A stretch of 64,000 bases of DNA. It comes from an uncultured Phycicoccus sp. (GTDB lineage: Bacteria; Actinomycetota; Actinomycetes; Actinomycetales; Dermatophilaceae). The stretch covers positions 310,001 through 374,000 of the forward strand of contig NZ_CANLZR010000001.1 of the NCBI RefSeq assembly GCF_947495705.1, in the 5' to 3' direction. The position numbers and the translations under genes are program-made. Shown here in pieces: positions 53,970-63,040 of this stretch; within the stretch, counting starts at the first letter, position 1, and every line of letters begins with the position of its first letter. Below the pieces are notes generated by a model. That model saw only the letters and a program-made list of their open reading frames with translations, searched no databases and had not been told where the DNA came from.

Positions 53970-55094
53970 ATGAGCGACCGCACCAGCACCCCCAAGACCC
54001 GCGTGGCCCTCGTGTTCGGGGGCCGCTCGTCCGAGCACGCGGTGTCGTGCGCGACCGCCGCGAGCGTCCTGGAGGCACTCGACCGCACCCGCTACGAGGT
54101 GATCCCCGTGGGCATCGCCAAGGACGGGCACTGGGTGCTCGCCGCCGACGACCCCGAGCCGCTCCGGCTCGGCCGCGGCCACGAGCCCGAGGTCGACGGC
54201 GGGTCCGCGAGCGTCGTCGTCCCCACCAGCGCCACCGACCGCACCCTCGTCGTCCACGAGGCGGGGGAGCCGCCGCGCACCCTCGGCGAGGTCGACGTCG
54301 TCTTCCCGCTCCTGCACGGACCCTTCGGTGAGGACGGCACGATCCAGGGGCTGCTCGACCTCGCCGACGTCCGGTACGTCGGCTCCGGCGTCACCGCGTC
54401 GGCGGTGATGATGGACAAGGCGATGATGAAGACGGTCCTCGCCGCGGCCGGGCTGCCGGTCGGGCCGTACGTCGTCATCACCGACCGCGACTGGCGGCGC
54501 GACCCCGAGGCCGCGATGGCGTCCGTCGGCGGCCTCCGGCTGCCCGTCTTCGTCAAGCCCGCCCGGGCCGGCTCGAGCATCGGCATCTCGCGGGTGTCGT
54601 CGATGGCCGACCTCGAGGCGGCGGTCGAGGCGGCACGCGTGCACGATCCCAAGGTCGTCGTCGAGCAGGGCATCAGCGGCCGCGAGATCGAGTGCGGGGT
54701 GCTCGAGGGCCACGGCACCGACGCGGCGCGCACGAGCGAGCTGGGGGAGTGCGTCGTCGTCGCGAACCACGACTTCTACGACTTCGACGCCAAGTACCTC
54801 GCGGACGACGACGTGCGGCTCATGACGCCGGCGGACGTGCCGGCGGCCACCGCCGCCCGGATCCGCGAGATGGCGGCGACCGCCTTCGAGGCGGCGGGCT
54901 GCGAGGGCCTGGCCCGGGTCGACTTCTTCCTCACAGACGACGGCGAGGTCGTCGTCAACGAGGTCAACACGATGCCGGGGTTCACCCCGAGCTCGATGTT
55001 CCCGCGGATGTGGGCGGCCACGGGGGTCAGCTACCCCGAGCTCATCGACGAGCTCATCGCGCTGGCGCTGGAGCGCCGCACCGGCCTGCGCTGA
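53970..55094 (+). CDS. ddl: D-alanine--D-alanine ligase
   Basis: An ATP-grasp ligase that makes the D-Ala-D-Ala end of peptidoglycan precursors. It is 374 residues. Blocks: V-F-G-G-R-S-S-E-H-A-V-S, L-H-G-P-F-G-E-D-G-T-I-Q-G, S-S-I-G-I-S-R-V, and the C-terminal N-E-V-N-T-M-P-G-F-T-P-S-S-M-F-P. A tyrosine in the omega-loop block (H-D-F-Y-D-F-D-A-K-Y) favours D-Ala over D-lactate as acceptor (family rule). TAGAGT at 53956-53961 lies eight bases before the ATG, suggesting almost no leader. The usual neighbours DUF3515 and thiL follow 1.2 kb later, interrupted by a glycosyltransferase. Confidence 0.96.
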   Translation: MSDRTSTPKTRVALVFGGRSSEHAVSCATAASVLEALDRTRYEVIPVGIAKDGHWVLAADDPEPLRLGRGHEPEVDGGSASVVVPTSATDRTLVVHEAGEPPRTLGEVDVVFPLLHGPFGEDGTIQGLLDLADVRYVGSGVTASAVMMDKAMMKTVLAAAGLPVGPYVVITDRDWRRDPEAAMASVGGLRLPVFVKPARAGSSIGISRVSSMADLEAAVEAARVHDPKVVVEQGISGREIECGVLEGHGTDAARTSELGECVVVANHDFYDFDAKYLADDDVRLMTPADVPAATAARIREMAATAFEAAGCEGLARVDFFLTDDGEVVVNEVNTMPGFTPSSMFPRMWAATGVSYPELIDELIALALERRTGLR

Positions 55095-55134
55095 CGGTCT
55101 CGACACCGGGGGCGACGGCTGCCACGCTGCGAGG

Positions 55135-56265
55135 ATGCGACGCCGACGCATCCTCGTGACGACGAGCCCGGCGTACGGCCACGCCCTGCCGATGCTGCCG
55201 CTGCTCCGGGCCGCCCGGGCCGCCGGCCACGAGGTCCTCGTCGCCACCGGCCCCGACTTCGTGCCCGCGCTGCGCGAGCGCGGCCTCGACGCCGCCGCGG
55301 CCGGCCCGGTGTGGTCGGACATGTGGCGGCGCCACGTCGAGGCCTCCGAGCGCGCCCCGGCCGACGTGCAGCACCTCGTCGGGGTCGCGACGCTGTTCGG
55401 GGACTCCGCCGCCGAGCGACTCACCGACCTGGAGCCGCTCGCGCGCCGGTGGAAACCGGATGTCGTCGTCCACGAGATGCTCGAGCTGGCCGGGCCCGTG
55501 CTGGCGGACCGGCTCGGGGTGCCCGCGGTCGTGCACGGCTTCGGCCCGCTGTTCCCCTTCTACGAGATGATCGCCGGCGCCGTGGCCGAGCGGCCGGGGC
55601 TCGAGGACGTGTGGGGTCTTCTGTCGGCCGAGGAGTGCGTCGACGTCACGCCGCCCTCGCTGCACCCCGACGGACCCACCCCCTGGCCCGGCGCGCGGCC
55701 CTTGCGCCCGTCGGCCGGCGAACCGGGCGGGCAGGACCTCCCCGACGAGGTCCGCAGCCTGCTGGCGGACGGTGACGCCGTCTACTTCACCCTCGGCACG
55801 GTGCTCAACACGGCCGGCAACGAGCTGGCGGCCGGGATCGAGGCGCTGGCCGGGCTGGGACGCCCCGTCCTCGTGACGACCGGCCCGGACGTCGACCCCG
55901 ACGCGCTGGCCCCGGTGCCCGACCACGTCCTCGCGGTCCGGTTCCTGCCACAGGCGCGGGTGCTGCCCGAGGTCGACCTCGTCGTCTCGCAGTGCGGCGC
56001 CGGGATCATGCTCGGCGCCCTGGCGAACGGCACGGCGCAGGTCGCGCTCCCACGGGGCGCGGACCAGCCGATGCATGCCCAGCTCGTGGAGCGCGCCGGC
56101 GCCGGGGTCGCGGTCCCACCGCCGCTGTTCGGCGTCGACGCGATCCGGGACGCGGCGCAGCGGGTGCTCGGCGACCCGTCCTTCGCCACTGCCGCGGCCG
56201 CGGTCCGGGCCGAGATCGAGGCCATGCCGGCCCCGGCCGAGGTCGCGGCCGAGCTCTGGGGCTGA
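55135..56265 (+). CDS. GT1-family glycosyltransferase (MGT/EryC-like)
   Basis: A 376-residue GT-B fold glycosyltransferase. The N-terminal acceptor domain begins R-R-I-L-V-T-T-S-P-A-Y-G-H-A-L-P-M-L-P-L. The C-terminal donor domain shows Y-F-T-L-G-T-V-L, R-F-L-P-Q-A-R-V-L-P-E-V-D-L-V-V-S-Q-C-G-A-G-I-M and L-P-R-G-A-D-Q-P-M. In these the usual H-x-G-x-G is C-G-A-G, a possible loss of one donor contact. Family members glycosylate macrolides, steroids or small phenolics. It starts 40 bases after ddl and interrupts the common ddl-DUF3515-thiL order, so it looks inserted, though base composition matches the surroundings. Confidence 0.82.
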   Translation: MRRRRILVTTSPAYGHALPMLPLLRAARAAGHEVLVATGPDFVPALRERGLDAAAAGPVWSDMWRRHVEASERAPADVQHLVGVATLFGDSAAERLTDLEPLARRWKPDVVVHEMLELAGPVLADRLGVPAVVHGFGPLFPFYEMIAGAVAERPGLEDVWGLLSAEECVDVTPPSLHPDGPTPWPGARPLRPSAGEPGGQDLPDEVRSLLADGDAVYFTLGTVLNTAGNELAAGIEALAGLGRPVLVTTGPDVDPDALAPVPDHVLAVRFLPQARVLPEVDLVVSQCGAGIMLGALANGTAQVALPRGADQPMHAQLVERAGAGVAVPPPLFGVDAIRDAAQRVLGDPSFATAAAAVRAEIEAMPAPAEVAAELWG

Positions 56266-56305
56266 ACCGGCGCGGGTGTCGCCGGCAGGGGCGGCGCGGA
56301 GCCGC

Positions 56306-56770
56306 TCAGCGGCACTCCAGGCCGTTCCCGGGCAGCGCCTGCGCGATGGTCGTCAAGGCCGGGAGCAGCAGCGGGGCGGGGTCGTAGCGCGACGGGACGA
56401 GGACCTCCACCGCGGGGTCGGTGCCGAACGACACGAAGCGGGTGCCGTCGCTCAGCGGCTCGGCGACCCACCCCTGGCCGTCGACCTCGATGCACTCCGA
56501 GGGCGTCGGGCCGAGGGCGGCCACGCCGCACCGGGCCACGACCGCCGGGTCCCCCCACGCCGCGACCGCCGGGTCGGCCGGGCTCGTGTCGCGCCGGGGG
56601 AGGTCGCTCAGGGTCGCCGGCCAGGCCGGGTCGGCGCACCCGGGGGCACCCGCGCCCCCGGGCACGGACACCTCGACCGCCGACGAGCACCCGGACAGCA
56701 CGACGGCGGCAGCGAACGTCGCTGCCGCCGTGCGTGGGAGCCGGGAGGTCAGACGTGGACCACCGTGCAC
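56306..56770 (-). CDS. DUF3515-family putative lipoprotein
   Basis: A 154-residue protein with a signal peptide and lipobox (V-V-L-S-G-C-S-S), followed by cysteines in G-A-P-G-C-A-D and V-V-A-R-C-G-V-A and a terminal L-E-C-R. The W-P-A-T-L, R-C-G-V and I-E-V-D-G-Q-G-W-V blocks are what I associate with DUF3515, commonly found between ddl and thiL in actinobacteria. The function is unknown. The start is uncertain: I use the GTG at 56770, which overlaps the end of the upstream Lrp-like gene by 22 bases; there is no better ATG. Confidence 0.72.
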   Translation of the reverse strand: MHGGPRLTSRLPRTAAATFAAAVVLSGCSSAVEVSVPGGAGAPGCADPAWPATLSDLPRRDTSPADPAVAAWGDPAVVARCGVAALGPTPSECIEVDGQGWVAEPLSDGTRFVSFGTDPAVEVLVPSRYDPAPLLLPALTTIAQALPGNGLECR

Positions 56771-56991
56771 GTGAGGGTCCGGGTGATGCCGTCGGTGTCC
56801 TGGATCTTGGAGATGACGAGCCGGCCGAGGTCGTCGACGGTCTCGGACTCGACGCGCGCGATGACGTCGTAGGGGCCGGTGACGTCCTCGGCGAGGACGA
56901 CGCCCTCGATCCGGGCGATCGCCTCGGCCACGGAGGCGGCCTTGCCGACGTCGGTCTGCACCAGGATGTAGGCCTGAACCACTGCGTCCAC
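56749..56991 (-). CDS. Stand-alone Lrp/AsnC ligand-binding (RAM) domain protein
   Basis: An 80-residue protein consisting only of the RAM effector domain: V-V-Q-A-Y-I-L-V-Q-T-D-V-G-K, I-A-R-I-E-G-V-V-L-A-E-D-V-T-G-P-Y-D-V-I-A-R-V and I-T-R-T-L-T-C-T-V-V. No helix-turn-helix is present, so it cannot bind DNA alone. Such proteins assemble into rings and bind amino acids, and may modulate full Lrp proteins (family knowledge). It is divergent from thiL with 124 bases between. The GTG at 56991 gives the expected ~80-residue length. Given the BCAA genes in this window a Leu-type ligand is tempting but not shown. Confidence 0.8.
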   Translation of the reverse strand: MDAVVQAYILVQTDVGKAASVAEAIARIEGVVLAEDVTGPYDVIARVESETVDDLGRLVISKIQDTDGITRTLTCTVVHV

Positions 56992-57115
56992 CTTGTCGTC
57001 GTCGTGTCGTCGGGGCCTGGGCGGCCCCATCGTGCTCGCCCCCGCGCAACGAGCGGGGACGTCGCAGACGCTACCGTGCCGGTGGTCCGGACGACACCGC
57101 AGGGAGGAGCGAACG

Positions 57116-58141
57116 ATGGAGCGGCTGCGTGACCTCGACGAGCCCGCGCTGCTCGCCCGGATCTTCCCGGTGTACGCCGGCGCCACCCCTCGGCCCTGGG
57201 GCTCGGTCCCCGTCGGCCCCGGGGACGACGCCGCGGTCGTCGGCGCCCCCAGCGGCGCGGTCGTCGCGACGACCGACGGGATGGTCCGCGGACGCGACTG
57301 GCGCGACGACTGGTCCAGCGGGCACGACGTCGGCGTCAAGGTCGCGGTGCAGAACCTCGCCGACATCGGCGCGATGGGTGCCGAGCCCACCGCCCTGCTC
57401 GTCTCGCTCGTCGCAGACCCCGACACGGCCGCCGCCTGGGTGCTCGACCTCGCCCGGGGCATCGCCTCGGTGGCGGAGGAGGCCGGTGCGCCGGTCGTCG
57501 GGGGCGACCTGTCATCGGGTCCGCCCGGGGTCCTCGTCGTCTCCGTGACCGCGCTCGGCGACCTCCGGGGCCGCCGCCCGGTGCTCCGGTCCGGGGCGAG
57601 GCCCGGCGACGTCGTCGCCGTCTGCGGGTCGCTCGGGCGCTCGGGTGGGGGCCTGGCGCTGCACCTCGCGGACGGGCCGGCGCCGCGCGCCAGCGACCCC
57701 GAACGGCAGCAGGCGGCGGCCGGGCTGCTGGCCGCGCACCGCGCACCGCGCGCACCCTGGCGGGCGGGCCCGGTCGCTGCCGATGCCGGAGCCACCGCCC
57801 TCATCGACGTCAGCGACGGGCTCGTCACCGACCTCGGGCGGGTCGCCCGGGCCAGCGCGGTGGCCGTGGACCTCGACGGAGCCGTCCTGCGCGAGCGGTT
57901 CGCCGCCGGGCCGCTCACGCAGTGCCTCGGGGCCGACGAGGCACTGCACCAGGTGCTCGCCGGGGGAGAGGAGCACTCGCTCGTCGGGTGCTTCCCGGCC
58001 GGGACGGACCTCCCGGCCCTGCCCGGGGCGCCGTGGACCGTCATCGGCGTCGTCCACGAGCCGGGGCCCGCCGGCGCACGCGTCACCGTCGACGGCGACC
58101 TGCCCGACGCCCGGGGCTGGGACCACTTCGCGACGCCGTGA
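57116..58141 (+). CDS. thiL: Thiamine-monophosphate kinase
   Basis: Phosphorylates thiamine monophosphate to thiamine pyrophosphate, the cofactor used by IlvB. It is 341 residues, PurM/ThiL fold. Blocks: G-P-G-D-D-A-A-V-V, T-D-G-M-V-R-G-R-D-W near residue 50, N-L-A-D-I-G-A-M-G-A-E-P-T, G-G-D-L-S-S-G and D-V-S-D-G-L-V-T-D-L. The ATG at 57116 follows GGGAGGAGC. The standard T-D-M-L-x-E-x-x-H-F active-site stretch reads T-D-G-M-V-R-G-R-D-W here, an actinobacterial-style variant. A strong terminator follows. Confidence 0.93.
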   Translation: MERLRDLDEPALLARIFPVYAGATPRPWGSVPVGPGDDAAVVGAPSGAVVATTDGMVRGRDWRDDWSSGHDVGVKVAVQNLADIGAMGAEPTALLVSLVADPDTAAAWVLDLARGIASVAEEAGAPVVGGDLSSGPPGVLVVSVTALGDLRGRRPVLRSGARPGDVVAVCGSLGRSGGGLALHLADGPAPRASDPERQQAAAGLLAAHRAPRAPWRAGPVAADAGATALIDVSDGLVTDLGRVARASAVAVDLDGAVLRERFAAGPLTQCLGADEALHQVLAGGEEHSLVGCFPAGTDLPALPGAPWTVIGVVHEPGPAGARVTVDGDLPDARGWDHFATP

Positions 58142-58171
58142 CCCGCCGGCCTGACGGGACGGCCGGGGACG

Positions 58172-58210
58172 CGGAACGGGCGGCCTCCACGAGGGAGGCC
58201 GCCCGTTCCG
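58172..58210. terminator. Bidirectional terminator between thiL and rpmB
   Basis: A 17-bp perfect stem, CGGAACGGGCGGCCTCC (58172-58188) with 58194-58210, and a 5-base loop. It separates the convergent thiL and rpmB genes. Confidence 0.85.
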
Positions 58211-58227
58211 GGTGCGTCAGTGCGAGG

Positions 58228-58422
58228 TCAGCGCTTGACCTTGCCCGCCTTGAGGCACGAGGTGCAGACGTTGAGCCGCTTCGGGGTGACGCCGGCGTCG
58301 CCGACGAGCGCCTTGACGCGCTGGATGTTCGGGTTCCAACGGCGCTTGGTGCGGCGGTGGGAGTGCGAGATGCTGTGCCCGAAACCCGGGCCCTTGCCGC
58401 AGACGTCGCAGTTGGCAGCCAC
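58228..58422 (-). CDS. rpmB: 50S ribosomal protein L28, zinc-ribbon (C+) form
   Basis: A 64-residue ribosomal protein. The C-D-V-C pair near residue 5 and the C-T-S-C pair near residue 53 form a four-cysteine zinc ribbon, marking the C+ paralogue. [16 protein letters not shown] is the L28 signature. Many actinobacteria also have a zinc-independent copy under Zur control elsewhere; this one is probably the zinc-replete form. It is divergent from the FakA-like gene. Confidence 0.96.
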   Translation of the reverse strand: MAANCDVCGKGPGFGHSISHSHRRTKRRWNPNIQRVKALVGDAGVTPKRLNVCTSCLKAGKVKR

Positions 58423-58547
58423 AGGTATCTCCTACGAAGTTAACGTGTTGGTGGTCGTGGGGCGCAGCGCCGTCGGCGCATGCGCAACCGGACAAGAGTA
58501 GCCGAGCGACGCGCGGCGGACCAAAACGGCTCCACGGCCCCGACCGT

Positions 58548-58553
58548 TACCCT
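58548..58553 (+). promoter_or_regulatory. -10 element of leaderless FakA-like gene
   Basis: TACCCT ends six bases before the GTG at 58560, between the divergent rpmB and this gene. Confidence 0.5.
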
Positions 58554-58559
58554 GAGGCC

Positions 58560-60248
58560 GTGCCCGACGTGTTCACCGCTGACGACGCCCGGCACTGGGC
58601 CCTTCTCACCCGCGCGGCCCTGGCCGCCCGCCGTGCCGAGATCGACGAGCTCAACGTCTTCCCCGTCCCCGACGGCGACACCGGCACCAACCTCTACCTC
58701 ACCCTCGACGGGGCGATCGAGGACGCCACCGCGGCCCTGGAGGCCGACGGGGTCCGCGGCACCGCCGACCTCGTCCGGGAGTGCACGACCCTGCGCCGCG
58801 CCATCCTCATGTCGGCCCGGGGCAACTCGGGGGTCATCCTCAGCCAGGTCGTCGGCGGGCTCTGCGACGTCGTCATCGAGCGCGACGCCGAGGCCGTCGA
58901 CGTCGCCCTGCTCGCCGAGTGCCTCGAGCGCGGCGCGGCCAAGGCCCGCAGCAGCGTCGCCCACCCCCAGGAGGGCACAATCCTCACGGTGGCCGACGCC
59001 GCGGCAGCGGGCGGACGCCGGGCGGCGGACGCGGGCGGCCGGCTGGCCGACGTCTCGGCCGCCGCCGTCACCGCCGCCCGGGAGGCCCTCGCCCGCACCC
59101 CCGAGCTGCTGCCGGTGCTCGCCCGCGCCGGGGTGGTCGACGCCGGCGGGGCGGGCTGCGTGCTCCTCCTGGAGTCGCTGCACCGCGTCGTCACCGGCGC
59201 CTGGAGCGGCACCGACGACGGGCTCCTGGCGGCCGCGCCGCCCCGCCACCGGAGCGAGTGGCACCGGGAGCGAGCCGACGACGTGGCGGACGGTCCCGGC
59301 CCGTCCGGGGCCGCGGCCGGCCCGGACGACGACGGCGCGGACGGCCCGGCCTTCGAGGTGATGTACCTGCTCACCGAGACGGACGCCGCCGCCGTCGACA
59401 CGCTGCGGGACACCCTCGACGGGCTCGGGGACTCGCTGCTCGTCGTCGGCGGCCCCGACCTGTGGAACGTCCACGTGCACGTCGACGACGCCGGCGCGGC
59501 GGTCGAGGCGGGCATCGCCGCCGGGCGTCCCGAACGGGTCCGCATCACCCACCTCGCGAGCCAGGTCGCGGCCCGCGAGCACGTCGTCCCCATCGGGGTC
59601 GTCGCCGGCGCGGCGGGCCCCGGCGTCGCCACGGTCCTCGAGACCGCCGGCGCGGTCCCCGTCCACTTCGGCCCGGGGCGCCGCCCCTCCGCCAACCAGC
59701 TCGTCGACGCCGCGCGCCGCACCGGTGCACCCTCGGTCGTCCTGCTCCCCGCGGACCCCGACGGCCTCATGACCGCCGAGATCGCGGCGCGCGCGGCCGC
59801 GGGCGAGGGGATCGAGGTCCACGTCGTCCCCGCGCGCACGACGGTCCAGGCGCTGGCGGCGCTCGCGGTGCTCGACCCCGACCGCAGCATCCACGCCAAC
59901 ATCGTCGCGATGACCGGGGCGGCCGTCTCGACCCGGCACGGCGCCGTGACCGTCGCGACGAAGGAGGCCCTGACCTGGGCCGGGGTCTGCCGCCCCGGCG
60001 ACGTGCTCGGCATCGTCGACGGCGACGTCGCGTTCCTCGGCACCGACCTCGTCGCCTCCGCCCGGGACGTCCTCGAGCGGCTCCTGTCGGCCGGTGGCGA
60101 GCTCGTGACGCTCGTCATCGGGGCCGACGCCGACGACGACCTCGCCCGGCAGGTCGCCGCGGCGCTCGGCCGGGACCGGCCCGAGGTCGAGGTCGTCGTC
60201 ATCGAGGGCGGGCAGCCCGTGTACCCGCTGCTCCTGGGGGTGGAGTGA
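58560..60248 (+). CDS. DAK2-domain protein, FakA/YloV-like fatty-acid kinase
   Basis: A 562-residue protein with an N-terminal DhaL/DAK2-type nucleotide domain and a C-terminal FakA-like domain. The ATP/Mg motif is N-V-F-P-V-P-D-G-D-T-G-T-N-L at residues ~34-47, with S-A-R-G-N-S-G-V-I-L-S-Q later. The C-terminal region carries G-V-V-A-G-A-A-G-P-G and a D-G-D-V-A-F block. In Firmicutes FakA phosphorylates fatty acids bound by FakB; DegV-like partners are not visible here. It directly precedes recG, the usual order in Gram-positives (yloV-recG). A Gly/Asp-rich insertion sits at residues ~235-265. Two bases separate it from recG. Confidence 0.88.
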   Translation: MPDVFTADDARHWALLTRAALAARRAEIDELNVFPVPDGDTGTNLYLTLDGAIEDATAALEADGVRGTADLVRECTTLRRAILMSARGNSGVILSQVVGGLCDVVIERDAEAVDVALLAECLERGAAKARSSVAHPQEGTILTVADAAAAGGRRAADAGGRLADVSAAAVTAAREALARTPELLPVLARAGVVDAGGAGCVLLLESLHRVVTGAWSGTDDGLLAAAPPRHRSEWHRERADDVADGPGPSGAAAGPDDDGADGPAFEVMYLLTETDAAAVDTLRDTLDGLGDSLLVVGGPDLWNVHVHVDDAGAAVEAGIAAGRPERVRITHLASQVAAREHVVPIGVVAGAAGPGVATVLETAGAVPVHFGPGRRPSANQLVDAARRTGAPSVVLLPADPDGLMTAEIAARAAAGEGIEVHVVPARTTVQALAALAVLDPDRSIHANIVAMTGAAVSTRHGAVTVATKEALTWAGVCRPGDVLGIVDGDVAFLGTDLVASARDVLERLLSAGGELVTLVIGADADDDLARQVAAALGRDRPEVEVVVIEGGQPVYPLLLGVE

Positions 60249-60249
60249 G

Positions 60250-62415
60250 GTGGCCTCCGAGTCCAGCCCGCTGCGGCCGATCATCGCCCAGGCGGCCGCC
60301 GAGTTCGCCAAGCACCGCGACATCCACACCGTCGGCGACCTGCTCGCCTTCTGGCCGCGCCGCTACCGCACCCGCGAGTCCGACCTCGGAGCGGTGACCC
60401 CGGGGGAGTTCCTCGTCGGCGTCGCCGAGGTCAAGAGCGCGCGGACCCGCCCGATGCAGCGCCGCAAGGGGACGATGCTCGAGGTTGTCATCACCGACGG
60501 GCGCAACGACCTCGACGTCACCTTCTTCAAGGCCTGGGGACACGAGAAGGCCCTCGTGCCCGGCGCCCGCGGCATCTTCGCCGGCACGGTCGGCCGGTAC
60601 GGCTCGCGGAACCAGCTGACCCATCCCGGCTACTCGATGCTCGACGAGTTCGACGCCGGCGAGCGCAAGAACCTCATCCCGTTCTACCTGCGGGTCGGCA
60701 AGCTGCACACCTGGACGGTCACCGAGAGCGTGCGCCGCGTCCTCGACGTCCTCGACGACGTCCCCGACGCCCTCCCGGAGCCGGTGCGCTCCCGCCGCGG
60801 CCTCATCGGGCGCACCGAGGCCCTGCGGGGCATCCACACCCCGGACACCCTCGAGGAGGTCGAGGAGGCCCGCCGCCGGCTCCGCTACGAGGAGGCCTTC
60901 GTCCTCCAGACCACCCTCGCCCAGCGGCGGCGCGCCTCGGCGGGGCAGGCCACCCGGCCCCGGGCCGGCCGCCCCGACGGCCTGCTCGCCGCCTTCGACG
61001 AGCGGCTCCCCTTCACCCTCACGCAGGGCCAGCGCGAGGTGGGCGAGACCGTCGCCGCCGAGCTGGGCCGCGACGTGCCGATGCACCGGCTGCTCCAGGG
61101 CGAGGTCGGGTCGGGCAAGACCGTCGTCGCGCTGCGGGCGATGCTCCAGGCGGTCGACTCCGGGGGGCAGGCCGCGCTGCTCGCCCCCACCGAGGTCCTC
61201 GCAGGCCAGCACCACCGCACGATCACCGGCATGCTCGGCGACCTCGCGATGGGCGGAATGCTCGGCGGCTCCGAGCACGGCACCCGGGTCGTGCTGCTCA
61301 CCGGCAGCATGTCGACCGCGGAGCGGCGCAAGGCCCTGCTCGACGTCGTCAGCGGCGAGGCCGGCATCGTCGTCGGCACCCACGCCCTGCTCCAGGAGCA
61401 CGTGGACTTCCTCGACCTCGCCCTCGTCGTCGTCGACGAGCAGCACCGCTTCGGCGTCGAGCAGCGGGACGCGATGCGCGGCAAGGGCGCCACCCCGCCC
61501 CACGTGCTCGTCATGACCGCCACCCCGATCCCGCGGACCGTCGCGATGACGGTCTTCGGCGACCTCGAGACCTCGACGCTGCGCGAGCTGCCCGCCGGAC
61601 GCGCCCCCATCACCACCCACGTCGTCCCCGAGGACAAGCCCGGCTGGATGGAGCGCACCTGGGCGCGGGTGGCCGAGGAGGTCCGCGCGGGCCGGCAGGC
61701 CTACGTCGTCTGCCCCCGGATCGGCGAGGAGGACGCCCCCGACGAGGGCGCCGTCATCGCGGAGCCGGCCGGCCCCGACGACGAGGCACCGTCACCGCCC
61801 CGGCCGCTCAAGAGCGTCACCGCCGTCCACGCCGCCCTCGCCGACGAGCCGGCGCTCCAGGGGCTGGCGGTCGAGGTGCTGCACGGGCGGATGTCGGCGG
61901 AGGACAAGGACGCGGTCATGGGTCGCTTCCAGCGCGGCGACACCGACGTCCTGGTGTCCACGACCGTCATCGAGGTGGGCGTCGACGTGCCCAACGCCAG
62001 CGTCATGGTCGTCATGGACGCCGACCGGTTCGGGGTGTCCCAGCTCCACCAGCTGCGCGGCCGGATCGGGCGCGGCGGCCACCCGGGGCTGTGCCTCCTC
62101 GTGACCGGGACCGATGCCGAGCCGGCCCTCACCCGGCTCGCCGCCGTCGCCGGGACCACCGACGGCTTCGAGCTCGCCCGCCTCGACCTGTCGCAGCGCC
62201 GCGAGGGCGACATCCTCGGGGCGGCCCAGCACGGCCGGCGCACCCAGCTCGAGTTCCTCCACATCCTCGAGCACGAGGACGTCATCGCCGCCGCCCGCGA
62301 GGACGCGTTCGCCCTCGTCGAGGCCGACCCCGAGCTCACCGACCACCCCCTGCTCGCCGCCGCCGTCCGGGCCCGGGTCGACGCCGAGCAGGCCGCCTAC
62401 CTGGAGCGCGGATGA
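60250..62415 (+). CDS. recG: ATP-dependent DNA helicase RecG
   Basis: Branched-DNA helicase that remodels stalled forks and Holliday junctions. It is 721 residues. An N-terminal wedge/OB domain is followed by helicase motif I G-E-V-G-S-G-K-T, the D-E-Q-H box in V-V-D-E-Q-H-R-F-G, motif III T-A-T-P-I-P-R-T, and motif VI Q-L-R-G-R-I-G-R-G. A ~25-residue acidic/Pro-rich insertion lies around residues 500-520 (D-A-P-D-E-G-A-V-I-A-E-P), seen in some actinobacterial RecG. The GTG start is two bases after the kinase stop. rsmD overlaps its end by four bases. Confidence 0.95.
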   Translation: MASESSPLRPIIAQAAAEFAKHRDIHTVGDLLAFWPRRYRTRESDLGAVTPGEFLVGVAEVKSARTRPMQRRKGTMLEVVITDGRNDLDVTFFKAWGHEKALVPGARGIFAGTVGRYGSRNQLTHPGYSMLDEFDAGERKNLIPFYLRVGKLHTWTVTESVRRVLDVLDDVPDALPEPVRSRRGLIGRTEALRGIHTPDTLEEVEEARRRLRYEEAFVLQTTLAQRRRASAGQATRPRAGRPDGLLAAFDERLPFTLTQGQREVGETVAAELGRDVPMHRLLQGEVGSGKTVVALRAMLQAVDSGGQAALLAPTEVLAGQHHRTITGMLGDLAMGGMLGGSEHGTRVVLLTGSMSTAERRKALLDVVSGEAGIVVGTHALLQEHVDFLDLALVVVDEQHRFGVEQRDAMRGKGATPPHVLVMTATPIPRTVAMTVFGDLETSTLRELPAGRAPITTHVVPEDKPGWMERTWARVAEEVRAGRQAYVVCPRIGEEDAPDEGAVIAEPAGPDDEAPSPPRPLKSVTAVHAALADEPALQGLAVEVLHGRMSAEDKDAVMGRFQRGDTDVLVSTTVIEVGVDVPNASVMVVMDADRFGVSQLHQLRGRIGRGGHPGLCLLVTGTDAEPALTRLAAVAGTTDGFELARLDLSQRREGDILGAAQHGRRTQLEFLHILEHEDVIAAAREDAFALVEADPELTDHPLLAAAVRARVDAEQAAYLERG

Positions 62416-62975
62416 CCCGCATCATCGCCGGCACGGCCGGGGGCCGGACCCTGCGCACCCCGCCCGGCTCGGGCACCCGGCCGACGAGCGACCGGGTACG
62501 CGAGGCGCTGTTCTCGGCGCTCGACGCCCGCGACGCCGTCCGCGGTGCGCGGGTGCTCGACCTCTATGCGGGATCGGGGGCGCTCGGGCTCGAGGCGATG
62601 AGCCGGGGCGCCCGCTCGGCGGTGCTCGTCGAGTCCGACCGGCGGGCCGCCGCGACCGTCGGCGCCAACGTCCGCGCCCTCGGCTTCGAGGAGGCCCGCG
62701 TCCTGGCCACGACCGTCACGGCCGCGCTCGCACCCGACGCCGCCGAGGACGACGCCGCCGACCTCGTCCTCGTCGACCCGCCGTACGACCTGGGGGAGGA
62801 CGCCCTCGCCGCCGTGCTCGGGCGGCTCGTCGAGGGCTGGGCCGCCCCCGGCGCGATGGTCGTCGTCGAGCGCTCCTCGCGCTCCCCGGAGCCCGCCTGG
62901 CCGGTCGGCCTCGAGCGGGTCGGCAAGCCCCGGCGGTACGGCGAGACGACGGTCTGGCTCGCCGGCCGGACCTGA
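62412..62975 (+). CDS. rsmD: 16S rRNA (guanine966-N2)-methyltransferase
   Basis: A 187-residue SAM-dependent methyltransferase of the RsmD family. The N-terminal R-I-I-A-G-T-A-G-G-R-x-L and R-P-T-S-D-R-V-R-E-A-L-F-S-A-L block is diagnostic. SAM motif I is L-D-L-Y-A-G-S-G-A-L-G-L-E, and the catalytic motif IV is L-V-D-P-P-Y (D-P-P-Y). The ATG overlaps recG (ATGA). The recG-rsmD-coaD order is conserved in actinobacteria; here a hemerythrin gene is placed between rsmD and coaD. Confidence 0.95.
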   Translation: MTRIIAGTAGGRTLRTPPGSGTRPTSDRVREALFSALDARDAVRGARVLDLYAGSGALGLEAMSRGARSAVLVESDRRAAATVGANVRALGFEEARVLATTVTAALAPDAAEDDAADLVLVDPPYDLGEDALAAVLGRLVEGWAAPGAMVVVERSSRSPEPAWPVGLERVGKPRRYGETTVWLAGRT

Positions 62976-63040
62976 CCGGCCGGGATCGAAACCGCGGCGC
63001 GACCCCGCAGCGGGGCCGGGCGCTCTGCCAGGATGACGGG

